Below are positions 7,334-13,592 of a DNA stretch of 16,466 nucleotides, piece by piece. The notes under the pieces are model-generated. The model did not search any database, was not told the origin of the DNA, and saw only the letters and a program-made list of their open reading frames with translations. The DNA lies in NCBI GenBank assembly GCA_035938395.1, contig DASZGY010000035.1, positions 1-16,466 on the forward strand, given 5' to 3'. The stretch is from JALZAA01 sp035938395 (GTDB lineage: Bacteria > Actinomycetota > Acidimicrobiia > IMCC26256 > JACDBD01). Position 1 is the stretch's first letter; every line of letters begins with the position of its first letter. The translations under genes were made by a program, and so were the position numbers.

Positions 7334-8104
7334 TCAGGCCGCGGGCGCCATGGCGTTCACCGCGGTCGCCAGCGAGTCCTCCCACGGCCAGTTCCAGAGG
7401 AAGTGCTTGTTGACATCGTCCATCTGGTTGTACATCCACCAGTAGAAGTAGACGCCGCACGAGAAGATGCTCGCCACGATGCGACCGGCGTAGTTCTGCT
7501 TGCCCTTCTGCCGGGCGGGGTCGGGGGCGGGAACGTTTTGTCCGAGCCGGGCGAAGATCGCGCTCAGCTCGGCCTCGATCGCGCCTTCCGCCTGGTCGTG
7601 CTTGATGAGGTCGCCGTCGAGGAAGACGAACCCGACGAAGTAGGCGATCGACGTGAGGATCGCGATGATCACCCAGATGCCGGGGTCACGGAACTCGGTC
7701 GTCAGCCCGCGGAGCACGGCCACGTTCATGGCGATGCGCTCGAAGTTGGGTCGGAGCTCCTCGGCGACGCCCTGCTCGCTCGCCCGTTGCCACGCGATCT
7801 CGGTGGCCGACTCGAGCAGGTCGAGGCGGCGACGGTTGTGGTCGCGCATGCGCTTCATCAGTTGGTAGAAGACGTAGAAGCCGTAGATCCCGCACGTGAT
7901 GATGGTGAGGAAGATCACCATCCCCATGCCCTCGAAGTAGTAGTCGGTCTCGGCGCGGGCGCCGTAGGCCATGCGGAACCGCTCGGCCGGCGTCATCGAC
8001 GGCGGCGGGACGGCCGGCTGCTGCGGGGGCGGCGGCGTGGCCGGCGGCGGCGGTGACGCGGGGGGCGGGGGAGGCGGGGGAGGCGGCGGTGGTGTCGTCG
8101 TCAT
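7334..8104 (-). CDS. Poly-proline membrane protein with two DUF4234-like segments
   Basis: This 256-residue protein begins with a cytosolic-looking proline-rich tail: eleven consecutive Pro at 5-15, then further Pro/Ala to about 36. Three hydrophobic segments follow: about 61-82 (MVIFLTIITCGIYGFYVFY), about 142-162 (GIWVIIAILTSIAYFVGFVFL) and about 206-228 (IVASIFSCGVYFYWWMYNQM). The first and third share the pattern [I/S][T/S]CG[I/V]Y followed by aromatics and a charged end, as in DUF4234 domains, so the protein looks like an internal duplication. The middle region (83-135) is charged and helical. Function is unknown. Poly-proline tails on actinobacterial small membrane proteins often mediate protein-protein contacts, which is inference here. 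The ATG has no clear ribosome-binding site, but TAGGGT lies 8 nt upstream. Confidence 0.8.
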   Translation of the reverse strand: MTTTPPPPPPPPPPPASPPPPATPPPPQQPAVPPPSMTPAERFRMAYGARAETDYYFEGMGMVIFLTIITCGIYGFYVFYQLMKRMRDHNRRRLDLLESATEIAWQRASEQGVAEELRPNFERIAMNVAVLRGLTTEFRDPGIWVIIAILTSIAYFVGFVFLDGDLIKHDQAEGAIEAELSAIFARLGQNVPAPDPARQKGKQNYAGRIVASIFSCGVYFYWWMYNQMDDVNKHFLWNWPWEDSLATAVNAMAPAA

Positions 8105-8112
8105 GGGCGCGC

Positions 8113-8118
8113 ACCCTA
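8113..8118 (-). promoter_or_regulatory. Candidate -10 box for the DUF4234-like gene
   Basis: On the minus strand TAGGGT (TANNNT consensus) is followed by 8 nt and then the ATG at 8104. There is no Shine-Dalgarno, so a leaderless transcript is likely. It sits in the 35-base gap between divergent genes and next to the 21-bp repeat copy at 8124-8144. Confidence 0.45.
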
Positions 8119-8123
8119 CTCAC

Positions 8124-8144
8124 GGCGCGACCATGATGCGTGCG
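8124..8144 (+). repeat. 21-bp direct repeat, copy 1
   Basis: A 21-base sequence with core GCGCGACCATGATGCGTGCG is identical to 9051-9071. This copy overlaps the GTG start codon (8140) of the lipoprotein gene and lies in the divergent promoter region. Identity stops at both edges (C/A before, C/T after). Confidence 0.9.
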
Positions 8145-9063
8145 CCGCGGTGTCGTTCTGGTCGCCCTCGTCGGGTCGATTGGCGTCGCGTGCAGCGGTT
8201 CGACCGGGCGTTCGTCCACCAAGCCGCGAACGAGCGAGGCCACGACTCAGCCCACGACGGCGGCCGGCGCCGCCGTCCCATCCACCCTTCCCGAGGGCGC
8301 CGCTCCCGGGACGACCGTGGCCCTTGGTCTTCCCGTCGACGGCGTCACGCGCGCCTACCGTCTCTACTCGCCGGCCGCGCTCGACCCGGGCCGGCCGGCG
8401 CCGCTCGTCGTCGTCCTGCACGGCGCGAACGGCAACGCTGCCCGCGTCGAGACCCGCTACCACTGGAACCCGGTGTCCGATCGAGACGGGTTCTTCGTCG
8501 TCTACCCGCAGGGCTCGCTCGACCGCTGGAACGCCGGGCCCGACTCCGGTGTCGACGACGACGTGAGGTTCCTCACCGCGCTGCTCGACCACCTCGAGGG
8601 CAGCTTTCCCATCGACCGGACGCGCGTGTACGTCGCCGGGATGTCGAACGGCGCGGCGATGGCGTACCGGATCGGCTGCGCGCTCTCGGATCGCGTCGCG
8701 GCCATCGCGTCGGTGGAGGGCTCTTCGCCCGGCTGCCAGCCGTCGCAACCGGTGTCGATGGTCGTCGTGCACGGCCTGGCCGACCAGACCGTGACGTTCG
8801 CGGGTGCGCAACGGTCGCTGACGGCGTGGCGCGGGTACGACGGCTGTCCGGCGGGCGCGCAGGTGCAGCAGGACGGCCCGGTCACGCACAGCACATGGGC
8901 GCCGTGCGCCGCGGGCACGACCGTCGAGCTGTACACGGTCGACGGCGGCGGGCACGAGTGGCCCGGTTCGTCGCCGCCGCTCGCCGGTCACGACCCGCCC
9001 AGCCCCGATCTCGACGCCACCGGGGTGATCTGGGACTTCTTCCGTCGCCAGGCGCGACCATGA
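8140..9063 (+). CDS. PHB-depolymerase/LpqC-like esterase, putative lipoprotein
   Basis: This 307-residue exported hydrolase is of the esterase-depolymerase family (poly-3-hydroxybutyrate depolymerase, feruloyl esterase and LpqC-like). The N-terminus has basic residues, a short hydrophobic stretch and a lipobox-like IGVAC (Cys18), then a Ser/Thr-rich spacer to about 55. The catalytic domain has the oxyanion strand VVLHGANGN (from 91), FFVVYPQG (118-125), a DDVRFL helix start (140), the nucleophile elbow GMSNG with Ser169, Asp215 in HGLADQTV, and His272 in GGGHEWPG. The family usually cleaves polymer or plant-wall esters, but the real substrate is unknown. GTG at 8140 is the only reasonable start, since an in-frame TGA lies at 8134. 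No ribosome-binding site is evident. The whole gene lies between two 21-bp direct repeats. Confidence 0.85.
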   Translation: MRRGVVLVALVGSIGVACSGSTGRSSTKPRTSEATTQPTTAAGAAVPSTLPEGAAPGTTVALGLPVDGVTRAYRLYSPAALDPGRPAPLVVVLHGANGNAARVETRYHWNPVSDRDGFFVVYPQGSLDRWNAGPDSGVDDDVRFLTALLDHLEGSFPIDRTRVYVAGMSNGAAMAYRIGCALSDRVAAIASVEGSSPGCQPSQPVSMVVVHGLADQTVTFAGAQRSLTAWRGYDGCPAGAQVQQDGPVTHSTWAPCAAGTTVELYTVDGGGHEWPGSSPPLAGHDPPSPDLDATGVIWDFFRRQARP

Positions 9064-9071
9064 TGCGTGCG
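9051..9071 (+). repeat. 21-bp direct repeat, copy 2
   Basis: Identical to 8124-8144, 927 bp (309 codons) downstream. This copy contains the stop codon of the lipoprotein gene (TGA, 9061-9063) and ends 46 bases before the xylA start. The same TGA triplet in copy 1 lies in the same frame just before the GTG start. Confidence 0.9.
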
Positions 9072-9073
9072 TC

Positions 9074-9090
9074 GGGAGTCAATATCTCCC
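9074..9090 (+). promoter_or_regulatory. Small hairpin in the xylA upstream region
   Basis: GGGAG (9074-9078) and CTCCC (9086-9090) flank the AT-rich loop TCAATAT. It lies between the lipoprotein stop and the xylA ribosome-binding site. It could be a weak terminator for the upstream gene or an operator half-site pair for xylose control. A 5-bp stem alone is weak evidence. Confidence 0.3.
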
Positions 9091-9117
9091 TCTGCGCACC
9101 GATCGGAGGAGCGAGCC

Positions 9118-10287
9118 ATGGCTGACGAGTACACGCCGACGGCAGAGGACCGCTTCACGTTCGGGTTGTGGACGGTCGGCAACCGCGGGCGGGACACGTT
9201 CGGGCACGAGACCCGGCCGGCGCTCGACCCCGTCGACACCGTCACCAAGCTCGCCGAGCTCGGCGCCTACGGCGTGAACTTCCACGACGACGACCTCGTG
9301 CCACCCGGCTCGTCCGCTGCCGAGCGCGAGCAGATCGTCAAGCGGTTCCGGCGCGCCCTCGACGAGACCGGCATGAAGGTCCCGATGGCGACGACCAACC
9401 TCTTCTCGAACCCGGTCTTCAAGGACGGCGCGTTCACCGCCAACGACCCGCAGGTGCGCAAGCTCGCGCTGCGCAAGACGTTCGACGCCATCGACCTCGG
9501 TGTGGAGCTCGGCGCCGAGGTCTACGTGATGTGGGGCGGGCGCGAGGGCGTCGAGTGCGACGCCGCCAAGGACGTCCCCACCGCGCTCGACTGCTACGCC
9601 GAGGCCATCAACCTGTGCTGCGACTACATCGTCGACCGCGGCTACGAGCTCGACATCGCGATCGAGCCCAAGCCCAACGAGCCGCGCGGCAACCTCTTTC
9701 TCCCGACCGTCGGGCACGCGCTCGCGTTCATCCACGAGCTCGCGCATCCCGACATGGTCGGGCTCAACCCCGAGCTCGCGCACGAGACGATGTCGGGCCT
9801 GTCGTTCCATCACGGCGTCGCCCAGGCGCTGTGGGCCGACAAGCTGTTCCACATCGACCTCAACGGGCAGTCGCCGGGCAAGTACGACCAGGACTTCCGC
9901 TTCGGCTCCGAAGCCGTCCGCGACGCCTTCTACCTCGTGAAGCTGCTCGAGGACGCCGAGTGGGAGGGGATGCGCCACTTCGACGCTCACGCCTACCGCA
10001 CCGAGAGCGTCGACGGCGTCTGGGAGTTCGCCCGCGGCTGCATGCGGACGTACCTCATCCTCAAGGAGAAGGCGGCGCGGTTCGCGGCCGACCCCGACAT
10101 CGCGGAAGCGCTGCTCGAAGCGCAGGTCGACGGCCTCGCCGAGCGGATCTTCCCCGACGGCTACTCGTCCGAGGCGGTGGCGCGGCTCCGCGGCGAGCAG
10201 ATCGACGTCGACGCCCTCGCCGCCCGGGGCTGGGGGCACGAGCGCCTCGACCAGCTGGTCACCGAGCTGCTGCTCGGCGTCCGCTGA
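9118..10287 (+). CDS. xylA: Xylose isomerase
   Basis: This enzyme converts D-xylose to D-xylulose (and glucose to fructose) in the cytosol as a metal-dependent TIM-barrel tetramer. At 389 residues it is the short class I type found in Streptomyces and Actinoplanes. All active-site residues are visible with a +2 shift from Streptomyces numbering. His56 and Asp59 lie in NFHDDD. Metal ligands are Glu183 and Lys185 (IEPKPNEPRG), Glu219 and His222 (NPELAHETM), Asp247 (HIDLN), Asp257 and Asp259 (KYDQDFRFG) and Asp289 (HFDAHAYR). Trp18 and Trp139 line the sugar pocket, and Phe28 (RDTFG) is the residue donated by the neighbouring subunit; the usual Pro before it is Thr here. The ATG has a strong GGAGGA 7 nt upstream. 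It is followed by xylB after 121 bases. Confidence 0.98.
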   Translation: MADEYTPTAEDRFTFGLWTVGNRGRDTFGHETRPALDPVDTVTKLAELGAYGVNFHDDDLVPPGSSAAEREQIVKRFRRALDETGMKVPMATTNLFSNPVFKDGAFTANDPQVRKLALRKTFDAIDLGVELGAEVYVMWGGREGVECDAAKDVPTALDCYAEAINLCCDYIVDRGYELDIAIEPKPNEPRGNLFLPTVGHALAFIHELAHPDMVGLNPELAHETMSGLSFHHGVAQALWADKLFHIDLNGQSPGKYDQDFRFGSEAVRDAFYLVKLLEDAEWEGMRHFDAHAYRTESVDGVWEFARGCMRTYLILKEKAARFAADPDIAEALLEAQVDGLAERIFPDGYSSEAVARLRGEQIDVDALAARGWGHERLDQLVTELLLGVR

Positions 10288-10303
10288 GCCCGACGCGAAC
10301 GCC

Positions 10304-10314
10304 CGCGTAACGCG
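10304..10314. promoter_or_regulatory. Short palindrome between xylA and xylB
   Basis: CGCGTAACGCG is a perfect 5-bp dyad around a single central base, 17 bases after the xylA stop. Palindromes with a central CG/TA step are typical of LacI- and ROK-type operators, so it might help control xylB. In GC-rich DNA such a short dyad can arise by chance. Confidence 0.25.
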
Positions 10315-10408
10315 CGAATCGCCCGCGTCGCGTCGCGCCGATCCGTCTCCGCGCACCAAACGTGCTTCACTGTCTCGGTCGCGAAGCCCGGGCCGACCCA
10401 GGAGGCTG

Positions 10409-11827
10409 GTGGCACTCGTCCTCGGTGTGGATTCGTCCACCCAATCGACGAAAGTCGAGATGCGCGACGCCGACGGCGGCGAGCTCATCGGGTCCGGCCG
10501 CGCCGCCCACCCGGCGACGTCGCCGCCCCACAGCGAGCAGGACCCGGAGAAGTGGCGCGAGGCGCTCGTGGACGCCCGCCGCCAGGCCGGCACGCCGGCG
10601 GTCGTCGCGATGGCCATCGCCGCCCAGCAACACGGGCTCGTCGCGCTCGACGACCAGGCGCAGGTGATCCGGCCGGCCAAGCTCTGGAACGACACCGAGT
10701 CGGCGCCCGACGCCGAGTGGCTCGTCGAGCAGCTCGGCGGCCCCGAGCCGTGGGTGAAGGCGTGCGGCTCGGTACCGGTGGCGTCGTTCACGATCAGCAA
10801 GCTCTCGTGGCTCCACCGGTGCGAGCCCGAGAAGTTCGACCGCCTCGCCCGGGTACTGCTTCCGCACGACTGGTTGACGTTCCGGATGAGCGGCCGGTTC
10901 ACGACCGACCGGGGCGACGCCTCCGGCACGGGTTACTGGTCGCCGGCCGAGGACCGCTGGCGCACCGACCTCCTCGAGGTCGTCGACGAGACGAAGGACT
11001 GGGACGCGTGCCTGCCCGACGTCCTCGGTCCCACCGAGGTCGTGCGCGAGCGCGAGGGCGCGGTGATCGGGCCGGGTACCGGCGACAACATGGCCGCGGC
11101 GCTCGGTGTCGCGCTCGAGCCCGGTCAGGTCGCGATGTCGATCGGCACCTCGGGCACCGTGTACACGGTCAGCGACGAGCCCACCGCCGACCCGAAGGGC
11201 TACGTCGCCGGCTTCGCCGACGCCACGGGACGCTTCCTGCCCCTCGCCTGCACCTTGAACGCGATGCGCGTCATCGACACGTTCGCCCGGCTGCTCCAGG
11301 TCGACCTCACCGGCTTCGATCAGCTCGCCCTGGCCGGAGAGCCGGGCGCGGGTGGGCTCGTCCTCCTGCCGTACCTCGACGGTGAGCGCACGCCCAACCT
11401 GCCCCACGCCACCGGCACCATCGGGGGGCTGCGCGCCGACGTGACGCCCGAGCAGATCGCCCGCGCTGCCGTCGAGGGCGTCGTGTGCGGGCTGCTCGAC
11501 GCGCTCGAGGCGTTGCGCGTCGCCGGCGTCGCCGTGCGTCCCGCCGAGGGGATCGTGCTTCTCGGCGGCGGCGCGCGCCTGCATGCGGTCCAGAGTGTGC
11601 TCGCCGATCTCGCGCGCGCTCCGGTGGTCGTGCCCCGCGGCGAGCCCGTCGCGACCGGCGCGTGCGTGCAGGCGGCTGCGGCCTTGCACCAGACCCCGCC
11701 GGACGAGGTGGCAATGGCGTGGGACCTCGGCAAGGGATACCCGGTCGAGCCGGACGACGACGTCGACTCTCGCGCCGTCCGCGCCGCCTACGCGGAGCTT
11801 CGCGACCGGTACTACGCCACCTCGTAA
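10409..11827 (+). CDS. xylB: Xylulokinase
   Basis: This FGGY-family kinase phosphorylates D-xylulose to xylulose 5-phosphate for the pentose phosphate pathway. At 472 residues it has normal length. The phosphate-1 loop is GVDSSTQSTK (6-15). AAQQHG (71-76) and KLWNDTE (91-97) contact the sugar. The catalytic Asp226 lies in GPGTGDNMAAALG. The phosphate-2 motif is SIGTSGTVY (244-252), and the adenosine motif is LLGGGARLHAVQSVL (384-398). The GTG start at 10409 gives the canonical N-terminus; AGGAGG (10400-10405) is 3 nt upstream, a rather short spacing. It is in the same orientation as xylA and probably cotranscribed or separately boosted from the 121-base gap. No transporter or xylose regulator is in the window. 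Confidence 0.96.
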   Translation: MALVLGVDSSTQSTKVEMRDADGGELIGSGRAAHPATSPPHSEQDPEKWREALVDARRQAGTPAVVAMAIAAQQHGLVALDDQAQVIRPAKLWNDTESAPDAEWLVEQLGGPEPWVKACGSVPVASFTISKLSWLHRCEPEKFDRLARVLLPHDWLTFRMSGRFTTDRGDASGTGYWSPAEDRWRTDLLEVVDETKDWDACLPDVLGPTEVVREREGAVIGPGTGDNMAAALGVALEPGQVAMSIGTSGTVYTVSDEPTADPKGYVAGFADATGRFLPLACTLNAMRVIDTFARLLQVDLTGFDQLALAGEPGAGGLVLLPYLDGERTPNLPHATGTIGGLRADVTPEQIARAAVEGVVCGLLDALEALRVAGVAVRPAEGIVLLGGGARLHAVQSVLADLARAPVVVPRGEPVATGACVQAAAALHQTPPDEVAMAWDLGKGYPVEPDDDVDSRAVRAAYAELRDRYYATS

Positions 11828-11864
11828 GCGTCCCGTAGGCGCGCTGACCCGGAGAGGCGAGCCT

Positions 11865-13475
11865 GTGACCGACGCGAATCAGCTGACACAATGTCCCCTC
11901 GGGGGTGAGAGACGAGTGGCAGGGACACGGGATCAACAGGACGCCGCGACGTTCGAGGCGCTCGCCGACGACGCGTGGTCGGTCGGCAACCTGGACGAGT
12001 GCACGACCCTCCGCGAGTTGGCCTACAAGCAGTTCGAAGCGGACGGCGACGCGCGCAGCAGCGCGAGGTCTGCGGTGACTCTGTACGACTACTACTGCTT
12101 CAAGGGCCGCCGCGCGGTCGCAAACGGCTGGCTGCAACGGGCGAAGCGCAGCCTCGAGGGGCAATCCGACGCACCGGAGCTCGCCCTGCTCCTCGAACGC
12201 GAGGCCGAGGTCGCCAACGGGAGCGGCGCGCTCGAGCTCGCGCTCGAGAAGGCCGGACGCGCGCTGGAGATCGGCCGGCGCCTCCGGAACGCCGACATCG
12301 AGGCGGAAGCCCTGCAGTGCAAGGCCCGGATTCTCATCAGCCTCGGGAAGCCGGCGGAAGGCTTCTCGCTCTTCGACGAGGCGATGCTGCTCGCAAGCGA
12401 AGGGCGACTCTCGACGTTCGTCCTCGGCAAGGTGTATTGCAGCCTCATCTCCGTGTGCGACCAGCTCGGCGACCTGCAGCGGGCCGCGGAGTGGACCGAG
12501 GTGGGGAGCAGCTGGGCGGACGGCCAGCCGTCGGCTTTCTACCCGGGGCTGTGTCGCGTGCATCGTGCGGAGCTGCTGAGGCTGCGGGGCGATTGGGTGA
12601 GCGCCGAAGCGGAGGCGCGCCGAGCATGCTCGGAGCTCGAGCACCTGCACGTGGTCAACGCCGGCGCGGCGTTCTACGAGATCGGGGAGATCCGTCGTCG
12701 CATCGGTGACCTCGACGGTGCCGAGGGGGAGTTCCGGCGCGCCGATGCCCTCGGGTTCGACCCACAACCGGGTCTCGCGCTGCTCCGCCTGGGCCAGCGA
12801 AAGATCGACGTCGCGTGGCGGAGCATCTCCACCGCGCTCGCGGAGGTCACGTGGGATCGCCTGGCGCGCGCAAAGCTTCTCCCCGCGCACATCCAGATCG
12901 CAATCGCGGTCGACGCCGCCGACGTCGCCCGCGCTTCGACGGACGAGCTCGCGACCATCGCCGATGAGTACCCGACGCCCTGGCTTCTCGCGGTCACCAC
13001 GCAGGCGCGGGGACGGGTCGAGCTCGCGACAGGCGATACGGGCGCGGCGTGCGGATCGCTCCGGCGTGCACTGGAGCAGATGCGGGTGCTCGAGCTCCCG
13101 TACGAAGTGGCGGAGACGCGTCTTCTCCTTGGTGACGTGCTTCGGGTGATCGGGGACGAGGACGCTGCGGCCGGATCGTTCCGGGCTGCGGTGGAGATCC
13201 TCGAGCGGCTGGGCGCCGACACCGAACGAGCCCGCGCCCTCGCGTTGCAGGTGGGGAGAGCGCCGCTTCCGAACCGGCTCACGGACCGAGAAGCCGAGGT
13301 CCTCTGCCTCGTCGCGTCCGGCAGCACCAACAAGCAGATGGCGGAGGCTCTCGGGTTGAGCGAGAAGACGATCGAGCGCCACCTCTCGAACATCTTCACC
13401 AAGATTGGCGTCTCGACCCGGGCCGCGGCGACCGCGTTCGCCTTCGAGCACCAGATCGTCGGCCGCAGCTCCTGA
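11865..13475 (+). CDS. TPR-containing LuxR-family transcription regulator
   Basis: This is a 536-residue DNA-binding regulator. Residues about 30-460 are Ala/Leu/Glu-rich helical pairs with TPR spacing (for example ALEKAGRALEIGRRL, ISLGKPAEGFSLFDEAM, AWSVGNLDECTTL), probably a ligand- or protein-binding superhelix. The C-terminal LuxR helix-turn-helix spans about 472-525: LTDREAEVLCLVASGSTNKQ, then the recognition helix around SEKTIERHLSNIFTKIGV. No Walker A site is present, so it is not a full LAL-type MalT-like ATPase, and there is no receiver domain, PAS domain or membrane segment. GTG 11865 is preceded by GGAGAGG (11851-11857); GTG 11916 is an alternative start. It lies 37 bases after xylB and 117 bases before the flavin oxidase, its most likely target. 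Confidence 0.85.
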   Translation: MTDANQLTQCPLGGERRVAGTRDQQDAATFEALADDAWSVGNLDECTTLRELAYKQFEADGDARSSARSAVTLYDYYCFKGRRAVANGWLQRAKRSLEGQSDAPELALLLEREAEVANGSGALELALEKAGRALEIGRRLRNADIEAEALQCKARILISLGKPAEGFSLFDEAMLLASEGRLSTFVLGKVYCSLISVCDQLGDLQRAAEWTEVGSSWADGQPSAFYPGLCRVHRAELLRLRGDWVSAEAEARRACSELEHLHVVNAGAAFYEIGEIRRRIGDLDGAEGEFRRADALGFDPQPGLALLRLGQRKIDVAWRSISTALAEVTWDRLARAKLLPAHIQIAIAVDAADVARASTDELATIADEYPTPWLLAVTTQARGRVELATGDTGAACGSLRRALEQMRVLELPYEVAETRLLLGDVLRVIGDEDAAAGSFRAAVEILERLGADTERARALALQVGRAPLPNRLTDREAEVLCLVASGSTNKQMAEALGLSEKTIERHLSNIFTKIGVSTRAAATAFAFEHQIVGRSS

Positions 13476-13480
13476 CCGCG

Positions 13481-13496
13481 TGGGTGGAATCACCCA
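13481..13496. promoter_or_regulatory. Hairpin/dyad after the LuxR gene
   Basis: TGGGTG-GAAT-CACCCA is a perfect 6-bp dyad starting five bases after the LuxR stop; it extends to 8 bp with one mismatch. There is no T run. It may be a weak terminator or an operator for the adjacent regulator. Confidence 0.35.
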
Positions 13497-13504
13497 TGCC
13501 GTGA

Positions 13505-13579
13505 CATCGGGCGGTGGGGTGTCTTGCCGATGCGGTCGTCCGCCCGATGGCGCATGGTCATCCGACCGGCAGGACACCC
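13505..13579 (+). promoter_or_regulatory. Two interleaved inverted repeats before the flavin oxidase
   Basis: Dyad A pairs CATCGGGCGG (13505-13514) with CCGCCCGATG (13540-13549), 10 bp perfect. Dyad B pairs GGGTGTCTTGCCG (13517-13529) with CGGCAGGACACCC (13567-13579), 13 bp with one G-U. Their order is A-B-A'-B', so in RNA they compete or form a pseudoknot. In DNA their centres are about 21 bp apart, near two helical turns. B' ends four bases before the ribosome-binding site GGAGG (13584-13588). The candidate roles are a regulatory RNA leader and an operator pair for the upstream LuxR protein. Confidence 0.5.
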
Positions 13580-13592
13580 AAAGGGAGGGATC

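Noticed and set aside
8124..9071. Insertion sequence or transposon between the 21-bp repeats
   Set aside because: There is no transposase or integrase and there are no terminal inverted repeats; the interior is a single esterase gene.
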